Shown here: positions 18,016 to 29,260 of the stretch, piece by piece
How the letters are laid out: every line of letters begins with the position of its first letter
Numbering within the stretch: the stretch's first letter is position 1
Assembly (NCBI GenBank): GCA_003574685.1
Contig: QOCQ01000020.1
Location: 1-64,000 of the forward strand
Direction of reading: 5' to 3'
From: Rhodospirillaceae bacterium SYSU D60007
GTDB lineage: Bacteria > Pseudomonadota > Alphaproteobacteria > Reyranellales > Reyranellaceae
DNA: 64,000 nt
Notes under the pieces: model-generated
Databases searched by the model: none
The model's input: the letters and a program-made list of their open reading frames with translations, nothing else
Told to the model about the DNA's origin: nothing
Position numbers and translations under genes: made by a program

Positions 18016-19326
18016 CTACAGGATGAACTTGCTGAGGTCGGCGTTCTTGGCCAGGGCGCTGACGCGTTCGCGCACGTAGGCGGCATCGATGGCGATGGCT
18101 TCGCCGCCGCGGTCCGAGGCGGTGAAGCTGATCTCCTCCAGCAGCTTCTCCATCACCGTGTGCAGGCGGCGCGCGCCGATGTTCTCGACGGCGCCGTTGA
18201 TCTCGGCCGCCAGCCGCGCCAGCTCGTCGATGGCGTCCTCGCGAAACTCCAGCGCCACCTTCTCGGTTTCCAGCAGCGCCTTGTACTGCTTCAGCAGGCT
18301 CGCCTCGGGCTCGACGAGAATGCGCCGGAAGTCCTCCTGCGTCAGTCCCTTCAGCGTCACCCGGATCGGCAGGCGGCCCTGTAGCTCGGGCAGCAGGTCG
18401 GCCGGCTTGGCCATATGGAAGGCGCCGGAACAGATGAACAGGATGTGGTCCGTCTTTACCGGGCCGTGCTTGGTGTTGACGGTCGTGCCCTCGATCAGCG
18501 GCAGCAGGTCCCGCTGCACGCCTTCGCGCGAGACGTCGGCGCCGCCGCGGAACTCCTGGCCGCGGGCGCAGATCTTGTCGATCTCGTCGATGAACACGAT
18601 GCCGTTCTGCTCGACGGCTTCGCGTGCCTCGCGCAGCAGGCGGTCCTGGTCGAGCAGCCGGTCGCTCTCCTCGCGCATCAGGATATCGTAGGACTCGGCC
18701 ACCGTCAGCTTGCGCTTTTTGGTCCGCCCGCCGAAGGCCTTGCCCAGCATCTCGCCGATGTTCATCACGCCGATCTGTCCGCCCGGCATGCCGGGAATCT
18801 CGAACGTCGCCGGCCCGCCGCTATCGGCCACCTCGATCTCGATCTCGCGCTCGGCCAGCTCGCCGTCGCGCAGCTTCTGGCGGAAGCGCAACTTGGTGTC
18901 GGATGTCGCGGTCGGCCCGCACAGCGCATCCAGCACGCGGTCCTCGGCCGCCAGCTCCGCCTTGGCCTGCACGTCCTTGCGCATGCGCTCGCGGGCCAGC
19001 TCGATGCCAACCTCCATCAGATCGCGCACGATCTGCTCGACGTCGCGGCCGACATAGCCCACCTCGGTGAACTTGGTGGCCTCGACCTTCAGGAACGGCG
19101 CGCCGGCCAGGCGCGCCAGCCGGCGCGCGATCTCGGTCTTGCCGCAACCGGTAGGGCCAATCATCAGGATGTTCTTGGGCAGCACCTCTTCGCGCAGCGC
19201 CGGCGAAAGCTGCTGCCGGCGCCAGCGGTTGCGCAGCGCCACGGCGACGGCCTTCTTGGCGTCGTGCTGACCAACGATGTGGCGGTCGAGCTCGGAAACG
19301 ATCTCGCGGGGGGAAAACTCGGTCAT
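18016..19326 (-). CDS. hslU: HslU, ATPase subunit of the HslVU protease
   Basis: 436 aa, the full family length. N-terminal [33 protein letters not shown], Walker [10 protein letters not shown], the I-domain region, Walker [11 protein letters not shown], sensor residues and C-terminal DLSKFIL, which inserts into HslV, are all present. AAA+ unfoldase of the bacterial proteasome-like complex. It starts one base after the hslV stop, so the two are co-expressed. Confidence 0.98.
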   Translation of the reverse strand: MTEFSPREIVSELDRHIVGQHDAKKAVAVALRNRWRRQQLSPALREEVLPKNILMIGPTGCGKTEIARRLARLAGAPFLKVEATKFTEVGYVGRDVEQIVRDLMEVGIELARERMRKDVQAKAELAAEDRVLDALCGPTATSDTKLRFRQKLRDGELAEREIEIEVADSGGPATFEIPGMPGGQIGVMNIGEMLGKAFGGRTKKRKLTVAESYDILMREESDRLLDQDRLLREAREAVEQNGIVFIDEIDKICARGQEFRGGADVSREGVQRDLLPLIEGTTVNTKHGPVKTDHILFICSGAFHMAKPADLLPELQGRLPIRVTLKGLTQEDFRRILVEPEASLLKQYKALLETEKVALEFREDAIDELARLAAEINGAVENIGARRLHTVMEKLLEEISFTASDRGGEAIAIDAAYVRERVSALAKNADLSKFIL

Positions 19327-19327
19327 T

Positions 19328-19876
19328 CTACAGCTTCTCGACGACGAGGTTCGTGTTCGTATAGACGCAGATGTCGGCAGCGATCTTCATCGCCTTGCGG
19401 GCAACCGCCTCGGCGTCCAGGCCCTCGACATCGACCAGGGCCCGCGCGGCGGCAAGCGCGAAATTGCCGCCGGATCCAATGCCGATCAGCCCGTCCTCGG
19501 GTTCCAGCACGTCGCCTGTTCCCGTCAGCACCAGCGATACCGACTTGTCGGCCACCGCCATCATCGCCTCCAGACGCCTGAGATAGCGATCGGTGCGCCA
19601 GTCCTTGGCCAGCTCAACGCAGGCACGCGTGAGCTGGCCGGGATATTGTTCCAGTTTCGCCTCCAGCCGCTCGAATAGCGTGAAGGCGTCCGCCGTGGCG
19701 CCGGCAAAACCGCCCACGATCGAGCCGTCGCCCAGCCGGCGGACCTTGCGGGCATTGGCCTTGATCACGGTCTGGCCGAGGCTGACCTGGCCGTCGCCGG
19801 CCATCACGACCTGGCTGTTCTTGCGCACGCTGAGAATGGTGGTGCCGTGCCACACCGGCATCTGGGAGTCCGACAT
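19328..19876 (-). CDS. hslV: HslV, peptidase subunit of the HslVU protease
   Basis: 182 aa. After a short propeptide the sequence [10 protein letters not shown] supplies the N-terminal catalytic threonine (Thr12 of the precursor). [15 protein letters not shown] and [16 protein letters not shown] are family hallmarks. It forms the dodecameric proteolytic chamber. First gene of the hslVU pair, in the usual order. Confidence 0.98.
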   Translation of the reverse strand: MSDSQMPVWHGTTILSVRKNSQVVMAGDGQVSLGQTVIKANARKVRRLGDGSIVGGFAGATADAFTLFERLEAKLEQYPGQLTRACVELAKDWRTDRYLRRLEAMMAVADKSVSLVLTGTGDVLEPEDGLIGIGSGGNFALAAARALVDVEGLDAEAVARKAMKIAADICVYTNTNLVVEKL

Positions 19877-19934
19877 GCGCCCTTACATAGGTGCCGGCCC
19901 GCCCGATTGAAAGTCCCGCGACGCAACCGAGCCG

Positions 19935-20768
19935 TCACCCCTTGGCCATCTGCCTGAAGGCCTCCGTCGTGGCGGCATCAACCGGGAAGAACGTCTCTAT
20001 GCGCATCTCCTGCAGCGTCACATCCTGCGGGGTGCCCAGCGTCGAGATCGTGGTCATCACCCGCAGATCCTTGCCGTCCTTGCGGAAATGCAGCGGCAGG
20101 ATCGGCGACAGCGTGTCATCCGGTTTGGCGTCGCGCCACGATGTCGGCATGTCGGGATAGCCCGAGAGCTCGTCGAGAAACGCCTTGGCGTCGGCATCGA
20201 GGCCATTCAGCGCCAGCTCGGCATGGGTGCGTGTGATCAGGTAATGCGCCACCTGCGGCCAGTTGACGATGTATGGCCGAAGCCCCTGCGGTGCCAAGGT
20301 CAGCCGCAGCAGGTTGACGGACCCCGACCCTGCGCCGGCCTGTGCGCCCAGCAGCAGGCCCATCAGCCGCATCGTTGCGGCATTGGCCAGCACCACGTTG
20401 TAGAGCCGGTCGATGACGATCGCGGGGTAAGGCTCCTGGTGCGCAAGGATATGGTCGATCGCCTGCTTGACGTCGGCCATTTCCGGCGCCTCCAGATTGG
20501 TCTGCCGGTACACGGGCGCGAACCCTGCTGCCAGCAAGAGCTGGTTCTGGTGGCGCAGCGGCACGTCAAGCGACACGGCGAGATGCACCACCATCTCGCG
20601 GCTCGGCCGGGCGCGGCCCGATTCCAGAAAGCTGACGTGGCGCTGTGAGACGCCGCTGCGCAGCGCCAGCTCGAGCTGGCTGGCGCCACGCCGCCGGCGC
20701 CAGTCGCGCAGCAGCAGTCCGAAGGGTGCGCGTTCGCCGCCAGAAGGAGCGTGGGATGCGATGCTCAT
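19935..20768 (-). CDS. XRE-family regulator with MmyB-like ligand domain
   Basis: 277 aa. The N-terminal helix-turn-helix (LRDWRRRRGASQLELALRSGVSQRHVSFLESGRARPS) is joined to a C-terminal MmyB-like domain of PAS-type fold (YPAIVIDRLYNVVLANAATMRLM). In this family the C-terminal domain binds fatty-acid or similar hydrophobic ligands. It is divergent from the small membrane protein at 20912, which it may regulate. Downstream of it, on the same strand, lies hslV. Confidence 0.88.
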   Translation of the reverse strand: MSIASHAPSGGERAPFGLLLRDWRRRRGASQLELALRSGVSQRHVSFLESGRARPSREMVVHLAVSLDVPLRHQNQLLLAAGFAPVYRQTNLEAPEMADVKQAIDHILAHQEPYPAIVIDRLYNVVLANAATMRLMGLLLGAQAGAGSGSVNLLRLTLAPQGLRPYIVNWPQVAHYLITRTHAELALNGLDADAKAFLDELSGYPDMPTSWRDAKPDDTLSPILPLHFRKDGKDLRVMTTISTLGTPQDVTLQEMRIETFFPVDAATTEAFRQMAKG

Positions 20769-20911
20769 TGCTGCTCACCATGAAGCGGTCCTCGCCGCAG
20801 AACGGGACGCGATCCTTAGCACGACCGCAAGAGCCACTCGATTATCCCGCGCGTAATTGCGGACGCGGTGCCGAATGCCCCAAATCAGCGCCGTCAATGA
20901 TGGAGGTGCAG

Positions 20912-21325
20912 ATGACCAACGGATTGCTGCGCAAGACCCTGATGGCGAACGTGATCTTTTCCGAACTCTGCGGTGCGGCCCTGCTGCTGTTCGGCGGCAC
21001 ACTGGCAGAGGCACTGGCACCGGGCCTGGGCGCCGCCGGGCCGTGGCTGGTGCGCGGTCTCGGCGCAGGGCTGATCGTCTTCGCGCTGCTGGTCTGGCTG
21101 GTGCTGCGCGCCGGCGCCCCGGTCGGCTATGTGCACATGATCGTGGTGGCCGACATCGTGTGGGTTGCCGCCAGCGTCGATGCGCTGGCCTTCGCCTCCC
21201 ATACGCTGACCGGTGCGGGTGTTGCGGTGGTTGCGACCGTAGCCGCGGTGGTGGCCGTGATCGCGATCTTCGAGCATCTCGGCCTTGTCCGGGCCGTCTC
21301 CGGCGCCAGCCGCGCCGCGGCGTGA
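20912..21325 (+). CDS. Four-helix membrane protein of unknown function
   Basis: 137 aa with four hydrophobic helices (about residues 10-32, 42-62, 72-92, 98-121). GGAGG sits six bases before the ATG at 20912, which rules out the earlier in-frame starts. No enzymatic motif. Divergent pairing with an MmyB-like regulator is a common arrangement for small membrane proteins with a dedicated repressor. Function not recognised. Confidence 0.75.
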   Translation: MTNGLLRKTLMANVIFSELCGAALLLFGGTLAEALAPGLGAAGPWLVRGLGAGLIVFALLVWLVLRAGAPVGYVHMIVVADIVWVAASVDALAFASHTLTGAGVAVVATVAAVVAVIAIFEHLGLVRAVSGASRAAA

Positions 21326-21372
21326 CTGCTTCAAACTGCCTCCCTCGGACCGGGCATGGTCCGGGGGTGGCA

Positions 21373-24300
21373 TCACGGCGCCAGGATGAGGTGCCCGAAG
21401 AGGTTCGGGTCCTTGGCCTCCTTGATGCCGCCGAACCATTCCGTCGTCTGGCGGCGGCTGCCGTCATTGTCGTTCAGCAGCAGGCTGACGCGCAGCACTT
21501 GCCCTGCCTGCAGCGGCTTGAGGCCGGCTTGCGCGACAGGGATCTGCAGCTCGTAGGTGGTGACACCCTCGGCGTGGCGCACGGCGCGGCGGAGCTGTCC
21601 GGGCTCGACCGAACCCGCCGGCGCGATGTGCTTGTTGACCGTGAGGTGGCGGTAAAGCGTTGCCGCGTCGTGATTCAACGCCACGTCCAGCTCGACCATA
21701 TCGGTTTCCTGCAATCCCGGCAGGAAGGCGCGCACCAGTTGGTCGGGATGGCCCGGCGCCAGGCCGATCTGGAGGCTGTCGTCCTTCCACATCTCCGTCG
21801 CGGCCTCACGCTGGATGTGCGTGGCATCCTTCACGCGCACCGCCAGATAGAGGTTCTGCGCGTCCCACCGCCAGGCGACGTCAAAGCCGCCGGCGTCAAC
21901 CATGTCGGGCCAGTCGTCGAGCGCACCGTCAATCGCCGGCTTTTCGGCGGCGTGGCGCGCGTGAACGAAACTGGCGCGAACGGTTTCCTTCACGGATCGC
22001 CGGGGATCGGATGCGTGCGCCACCAGCGCGAAGTCGCCCAGCCGGCCGGGCGGCGGGGAATCGACCGGCAAGACGAACGGCATCTGATCACCGGCGTCGA
22101 ATGTCACGGTCGTAGTAGTCTTGCCGGCTTCGAGCCGCACTGTCGCCGTGGCAAGCTGCGGATCGAGACGGCGCAGCGTTCCCGCCAGCGCCGGCCGGCC
22201 ATCGACGATGCGCGGCGCGATGTCGTCGAATCGCACCTGCGGCAGCACCGATGCCTTGGCCGCCATCGACGCCACGTAGACATCGTCGCGCATCACCCTG
22301 GCGTAGAGCTGGTAGGTGCCGGCCGCCAGATCGGCTGACGCCGTCACGGTCAGTGGTATGCGCCGGCGCTCATGGCCGTTCAGCGTCCACGCCTGCTCGG
22401 GCGCCGCGACATGCCAGCCGTCTGAGGGCAGCCACTCCAGCCGGAAGCGCGCCGGCCGCGGCTCGGGGTTGACCAGGGTGAGCGTTGCCGCCGCGGACTG
22501 GCCAGGCAGAACCTCGATCGGCGTATCCACGCGCGCGATCGGCTCGCCGTGCAGATAGAACGCGGGCAGCGGCGAAATGAACTGCGGGTTGCGATCGACC
22601 GTCACGCGCACCTGGCCATCGCGCACCGCGAGCGGGACCGTGCGGCCGAACAGCCCGGTCGATGACACGCCCGTGTCGTCGCCGATGGCGAGTGAAACGT
22701 CGTAGGTCTTCTGGCTGGTCGTCCACAGCGCCAGCATGGCCTTGCCGTTGCGTTCGAACACATAGGCCCTGACCGACGGACCGAACCAGTCGAGCGTCGC
22801 CTTGTAAGTGGCGCCCGCGAGCTGGCGCGTCATCACGCCATACGCAAGGCCCGCGGGCCGGGGCTGCGGCGGCGTGGCGCTGCGCGTATTCCGCGCGTTG
22901 CGGAAGATGCCGAACTGCACCTCGCGCGGGTCGTTGCCCTGCGGATGGCTGAACATGTGCCAGATCACAACCGGATATCCGATCTTCTTCGCCTCGAGCC
23001 ATGACCGCATCAGGTGCTGCGCCTGCAACAGCTCGGTCTGGTACGTGGCGCTGGAGCCATGCTCCGTGCTCCACACCGGCAGATCCCGTCCGACCGCCGC
23101 ACGAGTCATCTCGCGGATGCGCCGGGTGTTGCCCTCCCAGTCATTGTCCTCGGGGCTGGTCACGTAGGTGTGCATCTCGACGGCATCGATCAGCCGGCCG
23201 AAGCCCATGCGCAGGAGATCGCCGTATTGCTCGACAAGGCTCGGCGTATTGGGGCTGAGCGACGGCCCCACCAGCGGCTTGCCCTGATCGTATTTGTCCA
23301 CGATCCGGCGCATCAGGGCCCAGTAGCGCATGATCAGCGCATCGCTGCCCTTCCAGTGCCCGCGCATCGGCTCGTTGACCACGCCCCACGCATCGACATG
23401 GTCGCCCAGCTTTTGCACGATCCGGGTCCACCATTCTTCCTGCGCTTTCCACGATTCGGGCGTGTCCTCGATCACCTCGCGCGAGGTCTCGCGCGGATGA
23501 CCCTTTGGGTAGGCGAGGATCCGGATGTTGTGCTTGCGGTACCACCTGTAGAGCTCCAGGCGCTTCTCGAAATATTTGTCGCCGACGGCGCGGTAACTAT
23601 TCCAGTCGATGGCGTCCCGAACCCAGCGCACGCCCAGCTCCGGATAGTGCTCCTGTCCCTGGATCCAGAGTCCGAACGGCTCGTCGCCTGCGGGCGGTGC
23701 GGGCGGCGGCAGCACGCCGACGCTGCGGCGTGCCTCCCCCAGCGTCTGGCCGTTGCGGCTAAGCGTGGCGATGATCTCGTAGTAGCCGTGCCCGGGCGGC
23801 AGGGTCACCCCGGTTTCCGTCGTGGCCGGGGCAGTGTGCTGTGCCAGCACGGTGCCGAAACCATTCAGCACACGCCAGCTCAGCGCAGCGTTCGGTGCCG
23901 GCGCGGTGCGGACCGTGAGGCGGGGCATGCCGTCCGGACGATAGAGGACGCGGTCGGGGGTTGCCTCGATCGCGACCGCTGCATCACTCCGCTCAAGCAG
24001 AACGGCAGGGCTGTCCGACGTAAACGTGACCGCCTTCAGGCCTGTAGCCGGGGCTGGCGCGGTGGCCGGCAGCGATCCCGGCTTCAGGGACACGGCATCG
24101 ATGCCGAGCGTGCCCCGGCCGGGCTGGGCGTGATAGACGAAGATGGTCAGCCTGCTGACGCCGCCCAGCGCCGACGCCTTGATCGGCACCTTGTAGAGTT
24201 GCCAGTCATGCGTGCCGCCGGTGCGCACCAGCTCGAAACGCCCGGTTTCCCGCCCATACCAGCCACGGCCGTCGACCAGCACGCGCACGTGCGCCGCGCC

Positions 24301-24609
24301 TTCGGGCATCTGCTGCGGCTTGAGCGCGAGCGAGAGCACATAGTCGCGCCCGCCTTCCACCCGGGTCTCGATCGCCATATAAAGTTCGTGCGCGACGCCC
24401 GGATCGTGGAACTTGAAGGATGCGCGGCCTTCGTAGGGATCATCGCGATCGACATGACCCGGCAGGCGGCGCCCTTTCCACTGCTGCCATTGCCAGCCGT
24501 TCTCGCCCTTCTCGAAGCCGCCGTTGACGGCCAGGTTGTCGGGACCGCCGGCCATGGCCGGCAAACCGGCCAGCCAGGCGAGCAGCGCCAGCCCCGCCGT
24601 CAACTTCAT
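21373..24609 (-). CDS. Secreted modular glycoside hydrolase with N- and C-terminal binding modules
   Basis: 1078 aa. Signal peptide (1-20). CBM4/9-like jelly-roll module (about 24-175: NLAVNGGFEKGENGWQWQQ). Beta-sandwich linker region to about 300. A clan-A barrel with the likely acid/base Glu413 in VVNEPMRGHW and nucleophile Glu516 in VWSTEHGSS. A region like NPCBM-associated domains (about 690-790). A C-terminal CBM9-like domain (about 895-1078: KPAIDGALDDWPD, VAWRWDAQNLYLAVRVKD). It probably cleaves a plant or microbial beta-glycan. Exact GH family (10, 39 or 5-like) is not decided. Confidence 0.8.
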   Translation of the reverse strand: MKLTAGLALLAWLAGLPAMAGGPDNLAVNGGFEKGENGWQWQQWKGRRLPGHVDRDDPYEGRASFKFHDPGVAHELYMAIETRVEGGRDYVLSLALKPQQMPEGAAHVRVLVDGRGWYGRETGRFELVRTGGTHDWQLYKVPIKASALGGVSRLTIFVYHAQPGRGTLGIDAVSLKPGSLPATAPAPATGLKAVTFTSDSPAVLLERSDAAVAIEATPDRVLYRPDGMPRLTVRTAPAPNAALSWRVLNGFGTVLAQHTAPATTETGVTLPPGHGYYEIIATLSRNGQTLGEARRSVGVLPPPAPPAGDEPFGLWIQGQEHYPELGVRWVRDAIDWNSYRAVGDKYFEKRLELYRWYRKHNIRILAYPKGHPRETSREVIEDTPESWKAQEEWWTRIVQKLGDHVDAWGVVNEPMRGHWKGSDALIMRYWALMRRIVDKYDQGKPLVGPSLSPNTPSLVEQYGDLLRMGFGRLIDAVEMHTYVTSPEDNDWEGNTRRIREMTRAAVGRDLPVWSTEHGSSATYQTELLQAQHLMRSWLEAKKIGYPVVIWHMFSHPQGNDPREVQFGIFRNARNTRSATPPQPRPAGLAYGVMTRQLAGATYKATLDWFGPSVRAYVFERNGKAMLALWTTSQKTYDVSLAIGDDTGVSSTGLFGRTVPLAVRDGQVRVTVDRNPQFISPLPAFYLHGEPIARVDTPIEVLPGQSAAATLTLVNPEPRPARFRLEWLPSDGWHVAAPEQAWTLNGHERRRIPLTVTASADLAAGTYQLYARVMRDDVYVASMAAKASVLPQVRFDDIAPRIVDGRPALAGTLRRLDPQLATATVRLEAGKTTTTVTFDAGDQMPFVLPVDSPPPGRLGDFALVAHASDPRRSVKETVRASFVHARHAAEKPAIDGALDDWPDMVDAGGFDVAWRWDAQNLYLAVRVKDATHIQREAATEMWKDDSLQIGLAPGHPDQLVRAFLPGLQETDMVELDVALNHDAATLYRHLTVNKHIAPAGSVEPGQLRRAVRHAEGVTTYELQIPVAQAGLKPLQAGQVLRVSLLLNDNDGSRRQTTEWFGGIKEAKDPNLFGHLILAP

Positions 24610-24725
24610 GCCCCAAGACTAAGGGCCCGGCCGCGGCGCCGCTGTGACCAATGGGTAACCTCGGGGCGCTGGCGCCGGGCCGCGGCCGTCTGTTACAAGG
24701 GCGCCCACGAAAGGAGCCCTTGCTT

Positions 24726-25331
24726 ATGGCCGCAGGCCCCGCCGCGCGCACCGCCACGGTGTCGCGCAAGACAAAGGAAACCGAGATCGAGGCCGCCATC
24801 AACCTGGATGGGACCGGCAGCTATGACGTGTCGACCGGCATCGGCTTTCTTGATCACATGCTGGAGCAGCTCTCCCGGCACTCCCTGATCGACATCCGCC
24901 TGCGGGCCAAGGGCGACCTGCATATCGATTTCCATCACACGACGGAAGACACGGGGCTGGTGCTCGGCGAATGCCTGAGCAAGGCGCTGGGCGACCGCAA
25001 GGGCATCCGCCGGTACGGCAGTGCGCTGATCCCGATGGACGAGACCCTCACCCATGTGACGCTGGATGCGTCCAACCGGCCCTACCTGATCTGGAAGGTG
25101 AATTTCTCGCGGCCCAAGCTGGGCGAGATGGACACCGAGCTGTTCAAGGAATGGTTCCAGGCCTTTGCCCAGACCGGCGGGCTGACGCTGCATGTGTGGA
25201 ACCAGTACGGCGAGAACAACCATCATATCGTGGAGAGCAGCTTCAAGGGTCTGGCGCGCGCGCTGCGACACGCGATCGAGATCGATCCCCGTGCCGCCGC
25301 CGCGATTCCCTCCACCAAGGGAGTCCTCTAG
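24726..25331 (+). CDS. hisB: Imidazoleglycerol-phosphate dehydratase
   Basis: 201 aa monofunctional HisB, catalysing the sixth step of histidine synthesis. Metal-binding motifs [24 protein letters not shown] and [10 protein letters not shown] are intact. AAAGGAG precedes the ATG at 24726, and the frame upstream lacks family similarity. hisH follows 15 bases later. No phosphatase domain is fused, as usual outside enterobacteria. Confidence 0.97.
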   Translation: MAAGPAARTATVSRKTKETEIEAAINLDGTGSYDVSTGIGFLDHMLEQLSRHSLIDIRLRAKGDLHIDFHHTTEDTGLVLGECLSKALGDRKGIRRYGSALIPMDETLTHVTLDASNRPYLIWKVNFSRPKLGEMDTELFKEWFQAFAQTGGLTLHVWNQYGENNHHIVESSFKGLARALRHAIEIDPRAAAAIPSTKGVL

Positions 25332-25346
25332 CTCTCCGGTTCCGCC

Positions 25347-25991
25347 ATGCCCACCGTTGCCATCGTCGATTACGGCTCCGGCAATCTGCGCTCTGCCGCC
25401 AAGGCGTTCGAGCGCGCCGCGCGCGAGGCCGGCACGGACTACGCCGTGCTCGTCACCAGTGACCCCGGGGCCGTTGCTGCCGCCGAGCGTATCGTGCTGC
25501 CAGGAGTCGGTGCATTCGCCGATTGCCGCGCGGGACTCTATGGCGTGCCCGGCATGGTCGAAGTCCTGCAGCGTGAAGTGCTGGAACGCGGCAAGCCGTT
25601 CCTGGGCATCTGCGTGGGCATGCAGCTCATGGCATCGCGCGGCGTCGAGTACGGCGTGCATCCCGGCCTCGACTGGATTGCGGGCGAGGTGGTGCGCATC
25701 GCGCCCGCGGACGCCACGCTGAAGATTCCCCACATGGGCTGGAACGAACTGCGCGATATCGGCTCGCATCCGGTGCTGGCCGGCATCGCTGGCGGCGATC
25801 ATGCCTATTTCGTGCATTCCTATCACCTGCGCACCGCAGTGCCGGCCCAACGCCTCGCCGTCGCCGACTATGGCGAGCCGATCGCCGCCATCGTGGGCCG
25901 CGACAACATGATCGGCACCCAGTTCCATCCCGAGAAGAGCCAGGCGACGGGGCTGCGGCTGATCGGCAATTTCCTGCGCTGGCGGCCGTAA
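25347..25991 (+). CDS. hisH: Imidazole glycerol phosphate synthase, glutaminase subunit
   Basis: 214 aa. Starts [16 protein letters not shown]. The triad is visible: Cys in [11 protein letters not shown], and His and Glu in FHPEKSQ. HisH supplies ammonia to HisF. In many alphaproteobacteria hisA and hisF follow directly. Here the next gene is a convergent ABC permease, so hisA/hisF must be elsewhere. Confidence 0.97.
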   Translation: MPTVAIVDYGSGNLRSAAKAFERAAREAGTDYAVLVTSDPGAVAAAERIVLPGVGAFADCRAGLYGVPGMVEVLQREVLERGKPFLGICVGMQLMASRGVEYGVHPGLDWIAGEVVRIAPADATLKIPHMGWNELRDIGSHPVLAGIAGGDHAYFVHSYHLRTAVPAQRLAVADYGEPIAAIVGRDNMIGTQFHPEKSQATGLRLIGNFLRWRP

Positions 25992-25995
25992 GGTT

Positions 25996-26916
25996 CTATC
26001 GCCGGTAGCGGCGTTGCACGATCAGGTTCGCGGTGACGCTCAGCAGGAGGGTTGCGGTCATCAGGACGAACGAGATTGCTGCGCCGAAGGGCCAGTTGCT
26101 GACTCCGGCGAACTGGCCGTAAACGAGGGGCCCCATCATCTGGAACTGCGGCCCACCCAGCAGCACCGGCGTGGCGTAGGCGTTCATGCCGAGGATGAAG
26201 GTCAGGATGGTGCCGGCCAGCACGCCGGGAAGCGCCAGTGGCCACAACACGCGGCGAAACATTGCCGCCGGATTGGCGCCGAGGCTGAAGGCCGCCTCCT
26301 CGACATCCCGGCCGATGCCCTCGATCACGCTCTGCAGCGACAGCACCATGAACGGCAGGTTGACCGCGGCAATGCCGATGATGACGGCGGTCTCGGTGTA
26401 CATGATCTCGAGCGGCTCGGAAATCAGGCCAAGCCCCATCAGCGTCGCATTGATGGCGCCCTTGCTGCCGAACAGGGTCATCCAGCCGGCGGCGCGCACC
26501 GCGTTGCCGACGAACAGCGGCAGGACGACCAGCATGATCAGCAGGTTCTTGAAGCGCGACTGGGTGCGCGCCAGCACATAGGCCAGCGGAAAGCCCATCA
26601 CGAGGCAGATCGCCGTGACGGTGATGGCGACCCGCAGCGTGCGGAAAAGAACGTTGGTGTAGTACGGATCGGTGAAGAACTTCACATAGTTGGCCAGCGT
26701 CACCGCTTCGACCATCATCTTCCGCTGGGCAACGAACTCGTTGAGGCTGTAGCGGAACAGGATCACCAGCGGAATCAGCAGCCCGATGGCCACGAGGATG
26801 GTGGCCGGCGCCGACAGCGAGGCAGCCGTCAGCCGCGCGCCACCCCGCTCCTCGGTGGCGATCCGCTGCGCGGCAAGCGCTGATATGTTGCCGCGCGCTG
26901 TAGTGGTCAGGGTCAT
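25996..26916 (-). CDS. ABC transporter permease, PotB type
   Basis: 306 aa with six to seven transmembrane helices and the permease loop EEAAFSLGANPAAMFRRVLWPLALPGV. It is the promoter-distal gene of an operon made of an amidohydrolase, PotC-like permease, PotA-like ATPase and binding protein. An extragenic inverted repeat separates it from the binding-protein gene. The spermidine/putrescine-type class also carries other small cations and acids. Confidence 0.9.
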   Translation of the reverse strand: MTLTTTARGNISALAAQRIATEERGGARLTAASLSAPATILVAIGLLIPLVILFRYSLNEFVAQRKMMVEAVTLANYVKFFTDPYYTNVLFRTLRVAITVTAICLVMGFPLAYVLARTQSRFKNLLIMLVVLPLFVGNAVRAAGWMTLFGSKGAINATLMGLGLISEPLEIMYTETAVIIGIAAVNLPFMVLSLQSVIEGIGRDVEEAAFSLGANPAAMFRRVLWPLALPGVLAGTILTFILGMNAYATPVLLGGPQFQMMGPLVYGQFAGVSNWPFGAAISFVLMTATLLLSVTANLIVQRRYRR

Positions 26917-26935
26917 GAAAAACTGCCTTCCCCCG

Positions 26936-27065
26936 GAGGGGGAAGGTGCCCCGAAGGGGCGGAAGGGGGATGGTGCAACACCTTCGGCGTTTCACCTTTG
27001 ACGCTGTGCTTGTTGAGGCATCCCCCTTCCGGCGCTGCGCGCCACCTTGCCCCTCCGGGGGAAGG
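26936..27065. repeat. Extragenic inverted repeat, family A (CTTCCCCCGGAGGGGGAAG), copy 1
   Basis: A 130-base element bounded on both sides by the palindromic motif CTTCCCCCGGAGGGGGAAG or a variant, with inner inverted GGAAGGGGGAT/ATCCCCCTTCC arms and a variable centre. It lies between two genes of one operon. Its orientation is opposite to the copies at 36250 and 53588, judged by GCCTCAACAAGC-type centre sequence. Confidence 0.85.
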
Positions 27066-27109
27066 TTTATGAGAACGGGCAGGCCGGGGCTGCATGTGCG
27101 AAACGTTCG

Positions 27110-28159
27110 CTAGCCCTTCAGGGTCTTGTCCCACCATTCCTTGAAGGCGATGTCGTTGCTCGACAGGTAGCCGTAGTCGAGATCCTTCAGCCGCTTCTGC
27201 TCCTCTTCCGTGAAGCCGATGCGCTGCTGCAGGTCCGGCGCTACCTTCGCGTTTTTGACGGTCGGGTTGTAGCCCATGTCGATGGCGAAACCTTCCTGCG
27301 CCGAGGGCTCCAGCATTGCGTTGAGATAGGCGTAGGCGCCGTCCTTGTTGGGCGCGTTGCGCGGCACGCAGAAGCCTGAGATGAACAGCGGCACGCCTTC
27401 CTTCGCGGCCACCGTCTTCACATTGATGCCGGCGTTCTGCCACTGCACGGCACGCGCCTTCCACATGATGCAGAGCGCGATCTCCTCGTTCTTCAGGCCC
27501 TGCGCCAGCGCCTCGTTGGTGGGATAGATGCGCGCCCCAGCCTTCTTGCACGCCAGCAGCCGCTCCTTGCCGGGCTCATAGTTCGTGAGCGTGCCGCCGG
27601 ACGCCAGCGCCGCGGCCGTCAGCGTGTACTGGTACTGGATGTCGATGATGCCGAGCTTGTTGCCATGCTTCGGATCGAGCGTGTCGGCAAAGCTGGTCGG
27701 CGCTATCGCGATCAGCTTGGGATTGTAGAGGATCACCTTGCCGGAATAGATGTGCCCGATCCCCCAGTCGTATTTCATCTCGGGCAGCAGGTTCGCGGCG
27801 TTGGGGACCTTGGAAAAATCCAGCTTCGCCAGCACGCCGGCCTGCTGGAGGTCGTACATGTCGGCCGCCGACAGCGCCTGGATGTCAGTGGTGCCGCGGC
27901 GCAGCGGCTTCTCGGCCTGCACCTTGGCCTTGCGCGGCGGCGCCTGCGCCTCGTCCTTCACGACCTCCCACCCCTTGGCACCAAGGTGAGGACCTTCGAC
28001 ATTCTTCGCCAGCAGCTTGGAATAGTCGCCACCCCACGTCCCCAGAATGACGCGCTTGTTGTCCTCCGCCAGCGCCGGTGTGCCCAGCGCCGCGGCGCCG
28101 GCAAGCCCGACCGTACCGCGCAGCGCGGCGCGGCGTGTGAGCGTGGATCGATTGATCAT
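27110..28159 (-). CDS. ABC transporter substrate-binding protein, PotD/Tat-exported
   Basis: 349 aa. Tat-type leader STLTRRAALRGTVGLAGAAALGTPALA. The body (VILGTWGGDYSKLLAKNVEG; AKVAPDLQQRIGFTEEEQKRLKDLDYGYLSSN) fits the extracellular solute-binding family 1/PotD group. The associated amidohydrolase suggests a substrate with a cleavable amide rather than a plain polyamine. That is inference. Confidence 0.87.
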   Translation of the reverse strand: MINRSTLTRRAALRGTVGLAGAAALGTPALAEDNKRVILGTWGGDYSKLLAKNVEGPHLGAKGWEVVKDEAQAPPRKAKVQAEKPLRRGTTDIQALSAADMYDLQQAGVLAKLDFSKVPNAANLLPEMKYDWGIGHIYSGKVILYNPKLIAIAPTSFADTLDPKHGNKLGIIDIQYQYTLTAAALASGGTLTNYEPGKERLLACKKAGARIYPTNEALAQGLKNEEIALCIMWKARAVQWQNAGINVKTVAAKEGVPLFISGFCVPRNAPNKDGAYAYLNAMLEPSAQEGFAIDMGYNPTVKNAKVAPDLQQRIGFTEEEQKRLKDLDYGYLSSNDIAFKEWWDKTLKG

Positions 28160-28186
28160 GTGAACCTCCTGTTTGATCTGGATTGT

Positions 28187-29259
<1,073 letters not shown>

Positions 29260-29260
<1 letters not shown>

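Noticed and set aside
16024-18384. 786-codon open frame on the plus strand
   Set aside because: It runs antisense through three intact ABC genes and into hslU. It exists because of GC-rich codon bias and has no family features.
23014-24888. 624-codon plus-strand open frame
   Set aside because: Antisense to the glycoside hydrolase and overlapping hisB in another frame. No domain seen.
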